Part shown: positions 45,916-54,976 of the stretch, one piece after another
Layout: every line of letters starts with the position of its first letter
Position numbering within the stretch: the first letter of the stretch is position 1
NCBI RefSeq assembly: GCF_037478005.1
Contig: NZ_CP144164.1
Span: 4,464,001-4,528,000, forward strand
Direction: 5' to 3'
DNA from: Alteromonas sp. M12
GTDB taxonomy: Bacteria > Pseudomonadota > Gammaproteobacteria > Enterobacterales > Alteromonadaceae
Length of the DNA stretch: 64,000 bases
Notes under the pieces: generated by a model
Told to the model about the DNA's origin: nothing
Databases searched by the model: none
Seen by the model: the letters and a program-made list of their open reading frames with translations, nothing else
Made by a program: the position numbers and the translations under genes

Positions 45916-47991
45916 TTAAAAACGCATTCTTAGGCCGGCATTCACAATGAAACCGTCATTACGCGACCATATATCGGTAGTCCATTGACCATCAGGTGCT
46001 CTGATTAGTAATACCAATGGATCTTCTTTGGTCTGGCGGATACCCAGAAGGTTTTCCGCATTCACAAACCAACTAAATTGACCTAAGGTTATTTCGCCCA
46101 ACAAACCAAGATGCCAATAAGGTTTACTTTCAGAACGATAGGGATTACCGCTTAATCGCTGTTTTCCAGTGTAATAGGCTTCAAAACCAATCCGGCCTTT
46201 CCCGTGCTGTTCCCACATTGCTACCAAACCCGCAGAATGTTTAGGAGTGAGCTTGATACGTTGACGCTGCTTAGTTGTTTGATCAACCTCGGTGGCATCT
46301 AAAAAGAGATAGCTGGCGGTGACTTTAAAATCCTGCCATTTATAACGCAGCATTAATTCTGAACCGTAAATCCTTGATTCACCTTGCGCATTTACTAAAC
46401 GCACGCGGTCTAGGGGACCATCGATTTCAGATGCATAAGCTTCTAATTCTGTGACATGCTCAACATTTGATGCGAAAAAAGTAACGTTTACTTCTAACTG
46501 ATCAAATTGACGCCCAATATCCAATGAAGAGGTAACCGCCGTTTCTTCTTGAATGTTTTGAAGCGGTGCCAAGCGTGATAGGCCAGCAGCTTCGATTTCT
46601 TCCACAAAGGGCGTTGGTGCAAAATAGCCACGGCCATAAGATGCTCTAACGGTCCAATCTTGCGGACGGTATAACACTGATACTCGAGGGCTCAACTGGC
46701 TGCCATATTCGCTGTGATCATCTAAACGCATACTTAATGAAGTTGATACCTGCTCGCTGAATTCATAATCAGCTTGGGCAAATAATCCTGGGACATCAAA
46801 GGTGTAATCAAACTCAGGATAATATTCTGACTCAAAACTATCTGACTGCATGGCTAGGCCAACTACCCATTGCGATTTATCGGTATAACCAGACAGAGTA
46901 CTTTCCAATAAATAACTCTCATGGCTATCTTCATCTAGGTCTTCACCAAATTGTTTATCGTGTTTCTGCAGCATCGCAGAACCGCGCACATTCCAGGTTA
47001 AGACATCCCCTAAAGGTCCGGTAGCAATGATGCCACTATCGATTCGCTCACTGTCTTGAGTTTGTTCGAAAAAACTTCCATCGGGCAAGGTATAACCTTC
47101 GAGGGTGCCACCTTGACGATTTTCAGTCATGTAGCCTGCGGTAGCATAAACAGTCGCGCCATTTTCTCCTTCCCAAAATAAGCGAGGTCGAGCGGTATAG
47201 CGTTCATAGCCAGCCATATCAATCCAACCGTCATCATCAAAATCTTGTGTGCTTTGATGATGGCCACCAGCGGTCAATGATACGCCTAAAGAATCATTTA
47301 CCGGAGTAGCTAAATAAGTGGTGACGTCTTGTCCATCTCGGGAAGTAAAATTAAATAACACTTCTCCTTCGGCTTCATCTGAAGGTCTGCGAGAGACGAG
47401 ATTGATCACGCCGCCCATTGCTGAACCACCATAAAGCGAAGAAGCTGAGCCTTTGATGATTTCAACACGGGCTAAATCAGTTGGCGGAATTTGTAACAAA
47501 CCAATAGAAGCAGCTTGCCCACCATAAAGGGCTAAACCATCATTTAGCAACTGCGTATAACGACCATAAAGCCCCTGCAAACGAATATTAGCACTGCCTA
47601 ATGCCGGAGATGTGGTTTGAACTCTTACGCCCCCTGTTTCGGCCACTAGCATAGAAATATTACCCGGGCGCATCATGGCTTTTTCTTCGAGCTCTTCTTG
47701 GTTAATCACTTCTATTCGAACAGGTTCATCGGTAACGTTGCGACCAACTCGCGTAGAGGAAACAGTGATAGTTTCAACCTCGTCGTCATGCTCGTCGTGC
47801 TCGTCGTGCTCGTCAGCATCATTAAGTTGATTTCCAGCAAACTGTCTATTTGTTTCCTGTTGCGAAGATTGCTGAACCTTAGATGAGACATTTTCAGATT
47901 CGAGCGGGTTACCCTGTGATTTAAATGAACCGAGCAAACTTAGGGTAAGGATGAGTATAAGAGAGGGTCTGGTGGAATAATAACAACGCAC
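45916..47991 (-). CDS. TonB-dependent receptor with a His/Asp/Glu-rich N-terminal linker
   Basis: A 691-residue receptor. After a signal peptide (LILILTLSLLGSFKSQG) and a polar linker comes ADEHDEHDEHDDEVE (near residues 59-73), a likely metal-binding stretch. Next are TITVSSTRVGRN, a plug domain with VEIIKGSASSLYGGSAMGGV (about 157-176), and a barrel ending FIVNAGLRMRF with C-terminal Phe. The layout is vitamin B12/heme/siderophore-like, but the His-rich linker recalls receptors for zinc, nickel or copper. No cobalamin riboswitch is visible upstream. It lies downstream of a second TonB receptor gene on the same strand. Confidence 0.87.
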   Translation of the reverse strand: MRCYYSTRPSLILILTLSLLGSFKSQGNPLESENVSSKVQQSSQQETNRQFAGNQLNDADEHDEHDEHDDEVETITVSSTRVGRNVTDEPVRIEVINQEELEEKAMMRPGNISMLVAETGGVRVQTTSPALGSANIRLQGLYGRYTQLLNDGLALYGGQAASIGLLQIPPTDLARVEIIKGSASSLYGGSAMGGVINLVSRRPSDEAEGEVLFNFTSRDGQDVTTYLATPVNDSLGVSLTAGGHHQSTQDFDDDGWIDMAGYERYTARPRLFWEGENGATVYATAGYMTENRQGGTLEGYTLPDGSFFEQTQDSERIDSGIIATGPLGDVLTWNVRGSAMLQKHDKQFGEDLDEDSHESYLLESTLSGYTDKSQWVVGLAMQSDSFESEYYPEFDYTFDVPGLFAQADYEFSEQVSTSLSMRLDDHSEYGSQLSPRVSVLYRPQDWTVRASYGRGYFAPTPFVEEIEAAGLSRLAPLQNIQEETAVTSSLDIGRQFDQLEVNVTFFASNVEHVTELEAYASEIDGPLDRVRLVNAQGESRIYGSELMLRYKWQDFKVTASYLFLDATEVDQTTKQRQRIKLTPKHSAGLVAMWEQHGKGRIGFEAYYTGKQRLSGNPYRSESKPYWHLGLLGEITLGQFSWFVNAENLLGIRQTKEDPLVLLIRAPDGQWTTDIWSRNDGFIVNAGLRMRF

Positions 47992-48077
47992 AGTGATTAA
48001 ATACCTTTAAACTAGAGTGTGTGAAAATTGTCCCTGATGCGGGGCTCGAACAAAGAATAATATCACACGTAATCTCA

Positions 48078-48117
48078 TTCACTTAACCGATTTTTGTGCG
48101 CAAATCGATTAAGTGAA
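48078..48117. promoter_or_regulatory. Long imperfect inverted repeat between two TonB receptor genes
   Basis: Outer arms TTCACTTAA and TTAAGTGAA (9 bp) and inner arms CGATTT and AAATCG (6 bp), split by one mismatch, loop of 8 bases. It lies about 68 bases after the stop of the 794-residue receptor and about 87 bases before the start of the next. No T-run follows, so it could be a terminator, an RNA processing site or an operator. Confidence 0.5.
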
Positions 48118-48184
48118 TTCGATTCCATAGTTCGTTCAGTTAAGTATCCCCTAAACTGAAGATTATTGAGGACTTTACACTAAT

Positions 48185-50569
48185 CTAGAAGGCATAAGAG
48201 GCATACAAACGTAATGTTCGAGGCTGCCCAGGGCCAATAAATTCAGGTGATTCTATATCAGGGTATAGGTCTCCTAATACTTCGTCAGCTTCACCATAGG
48301 TTCCAAAGGTCTCAAACTCCTCATCGAAGGCATTTTCTAGGCGGATAGCTAAATTAATACCATTTTCAAACCCATAACTCGCGGCTAGGTTTACAATTGT
48401 ATAACCAGATAGTTGGCGGTTCTCGTTAGCTTCATCTCCGCGGAAATATTGGCTTGAAGAATAGTTAATATCTGCGTTAAGAGCGAACGCTTCGCTAACC
48501 GCGTAATCAAAAGATATGCTTGCTTGAGTGGTTGGCTGACCAGGAATTTTGTCTCGCGGATTAACTTGTCGATTTGGCCCCAAAGGATTTTGCGGGCTAA
48601 ACGACATAAATGACGATTCAAAAGTAGCCTGTAGATAACTAAATTGCGCGTCTATATCCAACTTGTCGATACTATGGGCTAAGCCCAACTCGATACCTTG
48701 GCGACGGGTTTTATCCACATTCACGAAGTAGCCAACTGAGGGACGATCACCGGCTTGTTGGAAGATAATATCGTCCTTACTGTCACTGCTATAAATAGCA
48801 GCGCTAAGTTGGCCATTCTGATATTGCCATTGAGCACCCAATTCAATGGTATTAGTCACCACTTGCTCTAACGGAGGATCGGCAACAAAACCATTGGGTA
48901 ATTTACACGGATCATCCTCATCAGCGCAACTTAACTCAGCAGGGCTAGGCGTTCGAGAGGATTGACTATAACTACTATAAACCGATAGATCACCAGTCTG
49001 ATAATGGACAGCAAACGACGGATTGAAATGATTAAATTGATGTTCTCCATTTAGCGAGCCTGGACCAGTCTCTACACCGTCTACCATGTCAATATCTGAG
49101 CGATTGTAGCGACCCGATAGTTGCAACGACCATTGTTGGTTTAAAACGATGTTATCACTGAAAAACAGATGCAGATGGCGTACATCAGTTGTTAATCTAA
49201 CCATAGAATCTAGGTCATATACTCCAATGCCCATCACATCGCGACTATCTTCGGCGCTATCGTTATTTAGTATGGCGAATTCAGTATCACTACTGAAATC
49301 AATTGAAGCCACATCAATCCCTAGTCCTGCAGTCCAATGATGCACTAGGCTGGCGGCTTCGACCTTGCCGCTTAGCTCTGCGCTGATACCTGAAGATTGA
49401 TTTTTCGTTAAACTTGTATTGGCTGTGCCATCTATGTCGTCGGCATCAAATGATGAGATATCTTCAAGGGGGGTTAGCGCGGCATAATCCACAAAGTGTA
49501 CAGCATCATCGGCTTCAAATTCGTCATCTTCTTCCGCCTCATCATCGCCCTCTAAATCGTCATCTAATTCTGCAATTTCGGCATCTTCATCTTCGACACA
49601 AAGGGTTTCACCAAAACCAATATCACACTCTTCATAATCACTATCGTCACCGTTGTAAGTGACAATTTCATTTTTCCGATAATAAGCGTTTACCACTAAA
49701 TTGGTGTCTTCAGAGAGCGTCCATTGATTTTTCAAACTAATAAAGCGTAGCGCAGTTTCAGTTTGATCAGGCCGAGTAAAGATTGCGTCGCGTCCTTCAA
49801 ATGGAATTAATTCAACAGGAATAGCGCCATTACCAATTAACCTATTATCGCTCGCAGCTAGGGTCAACTCTGAAAAGTGGTTATCGCCTTGGTAGCTAAT
49901 TGTTGAAAATAGCTGTTTTATTTCGCTATCAGAATAATCTCGCCAGCCATCTTCTTGGTAAGAGTTGACGTTCACATAGTAAGCCCACTCTTCATTGTTA
50001 CCACCGGATTCAAAATTAATCCCCTGCTGACCAAAATCTCCTGCTTGCAGACTTATTTTATTCTGTTCAAAGTTAAAACCGTTTTTAGAACGCAAAACCA
50101 ATGCGCCACCAAGGGTGTTTTGACCAAACAATGGATTCGCGCCAGCGACTAGGGAAACTTGCTCTAATGCCGATGTTGGCAACAAATCCCAATTCACGGT
50201 GTCACCAAATGGTTCGTTGAAGCGTGTACCGTTTAAATATACTGATAATCCTTGAGGAAGACCTAATAAAGGCGATGCGGTAAAACCACGATATTGTACA
50301 TCTGGTTGAAATGGATTATTAGTCACATCATTGATCGACACACTAAATAACTGGCTATCGAGTAAACGAGCCAAAGACGGACCATATTGAGGCGCCAAAT
50401 CAGAGCTGTCTAGTACCTGATTGACAGAATATATACTCCCAACACTTTGCACACCAAGTGGGGATACTCCGGTAATAACTAGCTTTTCAATAATTTCAGG
50501 TCCGGGCTGCTGAGCCATCGTAGAAAAACTCATTATCAGCATCGAAAATGATACGCTCCGTCGCTTCAT
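48185..50569 (-). CDS. TonB-dependent receptor with an acidic insert
   Basis: A 794-residue receptor: signal peptide (to AQQ, near residue 21), TonB-box-like EKLVITGVSPL, plug domain with NPFQPDVQYRGFTASP, FNEPFGDTVNWDLLPTSALE and ANPLFGQNTLGGALV (about 85-160), and a barrel ending LRLYASYAF with C-terminal Phe. Residues about 307-381, in an extracellular-loop position, are very rich in Asp and Glu (EDEDAEIAELDDDLEGDDEA), preceded by two Cys. That is unusual and suggests binding of hard cations such as calcium or lanthanides. Its upstream region has the ACTTTAGT-type site. The substrate is unknown. Confidence 0.87.
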   Translation of the reverse strand: MKRRSVSFSMLIMSFSTMAQQPGPEIIEKLVITGVSPLGVQSVGSIYSVNQVLDSSDLAPQYGPSLARLLDSQLFSVSINDVTNNPFQPDVQYRGFTASPLLGLPQGLSVYLNGTRFNEPFGDTVNWDLLPTSALEQVSLVAGANPLFGQNTLGGALVLRSKNGFNFEQNKISLQAGDFGQQGINFESGGNNEEWAYYVNVNSYQEDGWRDYSDSEIKQLFSTISYQGDNHFSELTLAASDNRLIGNGAIPVELIPFEGRDAIFTRPDQTETALRFISLKNQWTLSEDTNLVVNAYYRKNEIVTYNGDDSDYEECDIGFGETLCVEDEDAEIAELDDDLEGDDEAEEDDEFEADDAVHFVDYAALTPLEDISSFDADDIDGTANTSLTKNQSSGISAELSGKVEAASLVHHWTAGLGIDVASIDFSSDTEFAILNNDSAEDSRDVMGIGVYDLDSMVRLTTDVRHLHLFFSDNIVLNQQWSLQLSGRYNRSDIDMVDGVETGPGSLNGEHQFNHFNPSFAVHYQTGDLSVYSSYSQSSRTPSPAELSCADEDDPCKLPNGFVADPPLEQVVTNTIELGAQWQYQNGQLSAAIYSSDSKDDIIFQQAGDRPSVGYFVNVDKTRRQGIELGLAHSIDKLDIDAQFSYLQATFESSFMSFSPQNPLGPNRQVNPRDKIPGQPTTQASISFDYAVSEAFALNADINYSSSQYFRGDEANENRQLSGYTIVNLAASYGFENGINLAIRLENAFDEEFETFGTYGEADEVLGDLYPDIESPEFIGPGQPRTLRLYASYAF

Positions 50570-51012
50570 GTCTATTGACCTTGTATTTGTTATTAACTTT
50601 TGGTTAACAATCCTAATTCAGAAGAGTGCCAAACGCCTATTGGCTAAAGGGTTAACCAAAGGGGTACTTTAGTAGTAGTGGCACCAAGAGAGGTACAAAC
50701 TAATTAGCCCTCAATCTTCGTATTTCCCTTAGTTTTAAAGTTACTATCGCGGCAATTGCAGCACCTCCAATGCTGGCAGCACATTTCCTGTTGTATTTAT
50801 ACAAATTTGGTAAGTAGGCAAAATCATGCCGTGTTAGCTATAAAATTAAAAAAATGAGTGCTTAACAGGTGACTCAAAAAGCACCACCAATAACTTTTAA
50901 TATTCTAAAATTCAATTACTTACCTTGAACCTTTGACCTTTACATAATCTTTACACAAATTGGAATCAAATCTGCTTTGTAGCTAGTTGAAGTTAACCAA
51001 CCGGAGCAAAAT
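50570..51012. promoter_or_regulatory. Divergent region between receptor and EF-hand gene, with ACTTTAGTAGT site
   Basis: In these 443 bases I see no gene. TACTTTAGTAGTAGT lies at 50665-50679, 96 bases upstream of the receptor ATG, and is close to sites at 24707-24720, 26319-26414 and 40654-40703. No firm -10/-35 pairs can be named. Confidence 0.38.
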
Positions 51013-51522
51013 ATGAATATTATGTCGATAGGTGGAGGTGGCCCAGATCCTGCTGCCCGTGAGAAAGAAAAAGCTCAGCAACAATTTGATATCGCTGACA
51101 CTAATGAAGACGGAGTTGTCAGCGCTACTGAGTTTATGGCAGCGTTAACAGCTGAAGGCGTAGAGAGCACCAAATCAGCTGACATGTTCAGTAACATGGA
51201 CTCAAATAGCGATGGTAATTTGAGCCAACAAGAACATGACAAAGCCGTTCAAGAGCGTGAACAAAAAATGACGCAAATGATGGCCCAAATGGACGGGGAA
51301 ATTGGTCTGTACGGTGAAAAAGACTCAGAAAAAGCGGTAAATTTTGAATCGTTCAAAAGCATGTTGTCTTCGATTGCTGATGATACAAAAGACCAGACTA
51401 CGGCTTCACGCTTGAAAGATCTTCTAACCGAATTAGAATCTGAAGGTTATTCAAAAGAGGGCGTCCAAAAATCGGTGGAATTGATGAATAAGGTCGCTCC
51501 CCCCATAAATACGACTGCCTAA
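51013..51522 (+). CDS. EF-hand domain protein
   Basis: A 169-residue protein with two canonical EF-hand loops, DTNEDGVVSATE (29-40) and DSNSDGNLSQQE (63-74). Ligand positions 1, 3, 5, 7, 9 and 12 are filled mostly by Asp, Asn, Ser and Glu. There is no signal peptide or membrane span. The loop lacks the Pro at position 2 seen in lanmodulin, so calcium is the default ligand. The rest is helical with a Met/Gln-rich middle (EREQKMTQMMAQM). GGAG lies six bases before the ATG. It is divergent from the acidic receptor gene; whether the two act together is unknown. Confidence 0.82.
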   Translation: MNIMSIGGGGPDPAAREKEKAQQQFDIADTNEDGVVSATEFMAALTAEGVESTKSADMFSNMDSNSDGNLSQQEHDKAVQEREQKMTQMMAQMDGEIGLYGEKDSEKAVNFESFKSMLSSIADDTKDQTTASRLKDLLTELESEGYSKEGVQKSVELMNKVAPPINTTA

Positions 51523-51566
51523 TTAAGGGATGTTTTGATTGTTAACAACCCCTTCCCCACATAAGT

Positions 51567-51613
51567 CATCAAACCTAATAGGGAAAATCCCAGTACGTAA
51601 ATTAGGTTTGATG
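51567..51613 (+). terminator. Terminator after the EF-hand gene
   Basis: A 13-bp stem (CATCAAACCTAAT with ATTAGGTTTGATG), with a small inner hairpin (GGGA/TCCC), followed by CTTTTTAG. The rest of the 365-base gap 51523-51887 holds the leader of the antiporter gene and shows no gene. Confidence 0.85.
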
Positions 51614-51887
51614 CTTTTTAGTTAGCTTTTTAACCATATAAAATTGGTTTGCTAATAGAGTCCATGTCACATCTTAGGACTAGACAAACGTCATGTTTTT
51701 TATATTTTTATGTTATTAGCTTAATTGTACATATTCCCTTTTAAACCTGTCTGGTTTAAGGTGACCGACTGAATAAGAGCATGTAATTACCACCAGTAAA
51801 AGAATACACTATTGGTTTAACGTCATTCAGATCACGAATACTTCCATGTACTCAAATTAATAAAAATAAGACTGTAGGGACTAATTT

Positions 51888-53264
51888 ATGGACTGGGTTT
51901 CCATCATACCGCCATTGATTGCGATATTTATCGTGTTTTGGAAGAAAGAAGTCATCATGGCATTATTGATGGCTGTACTAAGTTCCGAGACACTTATATT
52001 ACTCACTTCAGCTTCTGAAAGTGTGATTTTAGCACCAATATCTTCGGTTGAACGAGTGGTAGCGGTAGCCACCAGCGCAGGAAATACGCGCATTCTATTG
52101 TTCAGTATACTAGTGGGTGCATTATTAGCCTATATCAGAGATTCAGGCGGTGTTACAGCCACCGTAAACTGGTTAACCCATCGTGGTATTGCCAACAATC
52201 GCCGACAAGTAGGCGGCTTGACGATGTTAACCGGCATAGTGATCTTCATTGAATCGAATCTAAGTGTGCTTACTGCTGGAATATTTGCTCGCGGTTTGTT
52301 TGATAAATTTGGTATGAGCCGGGCGCGACTTGCCTACCTTATTGACAGCACCAGCGCGCCCGTTTGTATTTTAATTTTACTGAATGGTTGGGGCGCCTTT
52401 GTACTTGGTTTACTCGATGGTTATGAATTAGAAGAATCTTCAGCCAGTATTTTGTGGGGCACAGTTGCATTCAACTTCTATGCAATTATTACCTTGGTCA
52501 TTGCTGCTTACACTGTGTTTGCGGATAAAGTTCACGGTCCAATGGCAAAGGCTGAGCAGCAACTCGATGCCACTAAAAGTAAACTTTCTGCCGCGCCAGC
52601 CACCAAAGCCCGTTACATGGTAGTCCCTATATTAACCATGGTACTAAGCATGGTAGGTTTTATGTTTTGGACTGGCAACGGCGTTTTATCTGACGGCAGT
52701 GGCAGTAAATCCGTATTGTATGCCACGGTCTTAGCTACTGTTGTTGCTTATTTCTTATTGTTGACTGGCAAACAATTTAATCATCATCAAGCGGTGGAGA
52801 TTGGTTTTAAAGGCATGGGAGAACTCTTACCCTTGGTAACCATAGTACTGCTTTCTCTGACCTTAGGCGCTAGCTTAAAAATATTAGGCACGGGCACATT
52901 TGTAGCAGGCATGGTTGGTGAGTACTTACCATTAGTATTTGTTGTACCAATGTTGTTTATTGCTGGGGCGATTATGTCATTTACTACAGGGACATCGTGG
53001 GGCACATTCGCTATTCTAATCCCCATAGGCGTGCCACTGATTCAACAACTTGGTTTACCTCCTTCGTTGGTCATCGCTGCGATTTTGGGTGGTGGAATAT
53101 TTGGTGATCACTGTTCACCAATATCAGACAGTACAGCGGTGTCTTCATTAGCTTCGGGGTGTGATTTACTCGAGCACGTTCGCACTCAATTACCCTACGC
53201 GCTGGTTGCCGGTGGATTAACTCTGGTTGCTTATTTTATTGCTAGTTTACTTATGATTGGATAG
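51888..53264 (+). CDS. NhaC-family Na+/H+ antiporter-like transporter
   Basis: A 458-residue protein with about eleven membrane spans. NhaC-family motifs include FIESNLSVLTAGIFARGLFD, FTTGTSWGTFAILIPIGVPL and GGGIFGDHCSPISDSTAVSS. Such proteins exchange Na+ for H+ or carry organic ions (malate/lactate and possibly amino acids). AGGGA precedes the ATG. It is seven bases ahead of the gamma-glutamyltransferase gene, so both are in one operon; this hints that the transporter handles a product of glutathione or gamma-glutamyl peptide cleavage. Confidence 0.87.
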   Translation: MDWVSIIPPLIAIFIVFWKKEVIMALLMAVLSSETLILLTSASESVILAPISSVERVVAVATSAGNTRILLFSILVGALLAYIRDSGGVTATVNWLTHRGIANNRRQVGGLTMLTGIVIFIESNLSVLTAGIFARGLFDKFGMSRARLAYLIDSTSAPVCILILLNGWGAFVLGLLDGYELEESSASILWGTVAFNFYAIITLVIAAYTVFADKVHGPMAKAEQQLDATKSKLSAAPATKARYMVVPILTMVLSMVGFMFWTGNGVLSDGSGSKSVLYATVLATVVAYFLLLTGKQFNHHQAVEIGFKGMGELLPLVTIVLLSLTLGASLKILGTGTFVAGMVGEYLPLVFVVPMLFIAGAIMSFTTGTSWGTFAILIPIGVPLIQQLGLPPSLVIAAILGGGIFGDHCSPISDSTAVSSLASGCDLLEHVRTQLPYALVAGGLTLVAYFIASLLMIG

Positions 53265-53270
53265 ATACTT

Positions 53271-54944
53271 ATGCGTACATTATTTGTTTTATCTTTTGTT
53301 ATTTTCCTCAGTGCCTGTACTCAGACAGGTATCGACAAAGCCAAGGGCGACTATGCTGTGGCAATGCCTGATAAATTTGGTGCTGATGTTGCGCTGGCCG
53401 TTTTAGACGAAGGCGGTAACGCGATAGATGCTGCTATTGCTGCCCAGTTTGCCCTAGCAGTTACCTTTCCAGAAGCTGGAAATATTGGCGGTGGTGGATT
53501 TATGACAATCTATTTTAATCGTCAAACTGACTTTTTAGATTATCGTGAAATGGCTCCTGCTGCAGCGTCTCGAGATATGTACCTTGATGAACAAGGCAAT
53601 GTGGTCTCGGTCCAGTCATTATTTGGTGCAAAAGCATCCGGAATTCCTGGTACAGTAGCGGGCATGTGGGAAGCGCATAAAAAGTATGGCAAGTTACCTT
53701 GGACTCGTTTAGTTCAGCCAGCTGTTAGCCTGGCCAAAGACGGTTTTATTGTGCCTGAGAAATTGGCTGAAAAAGTGACTCGTTATATCGCTCGTAAAAA
53801 AGAAAATGGCATTGAAAGTAATTTTGAAGACTACTTCGCGGATGCCACTAAGTCAGGTATGTTGTTCAAACAGCCCGAGTTAGCTGCAACCCTTGAGCGT
53901 ATCCGCGATCTTGGTGTAGATGGATTTTATAAAGGTGAAACTGCCGAACACATTGTTTCCTTTATGCAAAAAGATGGCGGTTTAATTACATTGGAAGACT
54001 TAGCTTCTTATCAAGCTAAGTGGCGCACACCGATAAGCTTTCCATGGCGTGGTTATACTTTGATCACCGCTCCACCACCGAGTTCAGGTGGTATTGCCGT
54101 TGCTCAGTGGTTAGGCATGATTGATGCTGTTATTCAAACCAATCCATTGCCTAAACAAAACTCTACGGCCTATTTGCACTTAGTCTCAGAGGCAGGTAAA
54201 CGAGTTTTTGCCGATCGCGCCGAATACTTAGGTGATCCAGATTTTATCGATGTTCCGCAAACTGAGTTAATGCTCCCTGAATATATTCAATCCCGTGCAA
54301 ACGACATTAACTTAACCGCTATCTCAGCCACCAGCGACATCAAACCAGGCTTACATGAGAGTGAGGACACCACACACTTTTCCATTGTTGATGGTTGGGG
54401 TAATGCCGTTGCCAATACAACCACTATCAATTTGAGTTTTGGGGCGGGTGTAGTAGCGGAAGGTGCAGGCTTTTTATTAAATGATGAAATGGATGATTTC
54501 AGTGCTAAGCCAGGCGTTCCAAACTTCTTTGGCGCAATTGGCGGTGAAGCCAATGCAATTGCCCCTTTCAAACGTATGTTATCGTCAATGTCTCCGACTA
54601 TTGTGCTTGAGGACGAAACGGTGAAACTGGTAACAGGCTCACCTGGCGGTACCACCATCATATCCTCAGTTACCCAATCAATACTCAACACATTGTTATT
54701 TAATATGAGCGCCGAAGAAGCTGCAAATAGCCCGCGTTTTCATCACCAATTATGGCCCAAGGACACCATCAGAGTGCATCCAGGTATCAGTGATGCTACG
54801 TTAAACTCGCTGCAAGAAATGGGTTACATCATAAGCGAAGGTCGCTTTGGCGATGTACATTTGATTTTGCAAAAAGACGGCGAACTTAGTGCTGCCTCAG
54901 AAAAAAGTGGCAGAGGAAAAGCCAAAGTGGTATCTGCAAACTGA
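53271..54944 (+). CDS. ggt: Gamma-glutamyltransferase, lipoprotein form
   Basis: A 557-residue enzyme. The N-terminus is a lipoprotein signal (FLSACTQ, Cys 16). The self-cleavage Thr is in ESEDTTHFSIVDGWGNAV (near 370), with the small subunit downstream; the Gly-Gly pair for the gamma-glutamyl site is in TGSPGGTTIISSV. It splits glutathione or gamma-glutamyl compounds at the cell envelope. It is the second gene of the nhaC-ggt operon. The length is normal for the family. Confidence 0.92.
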   Translation: MRTLFVLSFVIFLSACTQTGIDKAKGDYAVAMPDKFGADVALAVLDEGGNAIDAAIAAQFALAVTFPEAGNIGGGGFMTIYFNRQTDFLDYREMAPAAASRDMYLDEQGNVVSVQSLFGAKASGIPGTVAGMWEAHKKYGKLPWTRLVQPAVSLAKDGFIVPEKLAEKVTRYIARKKENGIESNFEDYFADATKSGMLFKQPELAATLERIRDLGVDGFYKGETAEHIVSFMQKDGGLITLEDLASYQAKWRTPISFPWRGYTLITAPPPSSGGIAVAQWLGMIDAVIQTNPLPKQNSTAYLHLVSEAGKRVFADRAEYLGDPDFIDVPQTELMLPEYIQSRANDINLTAISATSDIKPGLHESEDTTHFSIVDGWGNAVANTTTINLSFGAGVVAEGAGFLLNDEMDDFSAKPGVPNFFGAIGGEANAIAPFKRMLSSMSPTIVLEDETVKLVTGSPGGTTIISSVTQSILNTLLFNMSAEEAANSPRFHHQLWPKDTIRVHPGISDATLNSLQEMGYIISEGRFGDVHLILQKDGELSAASEKSGRGKAKVVSAN

Positions 54945-54953
54945 TGAGTATTG

Positions 54954-54976
54954 AACCGCACTTGTACAGAGCGGTT
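54954..54976. terminator. Hairpin between convergent ggt and permease genes
   Basis: Arms AACCGC and GCGGTT enclose an 11-base loop in which CT/AG can also pair. It overlaps the stop of the permease gene by two bases. There is no long T-run. Confidence 0.4.

Noticed and set aside
47992..48184. Cobalamin riboswitch upstream of the 691-residue receptor
   Set aside because: No B12-box-like conserved core was seen, only an inverted repeat.
50570..51012. Possible lanmodulin-type reading of the EF-hand gene to the right
   Set aside because: The two EF loops lack Pro at position 2 and are 22 residues apart; there is no signal peptide, so lanmodulin is not supported.
54287..54691. 134-codon minus-strand frame
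   Set aside because: Antisense shadow of the ggt catalytic region.
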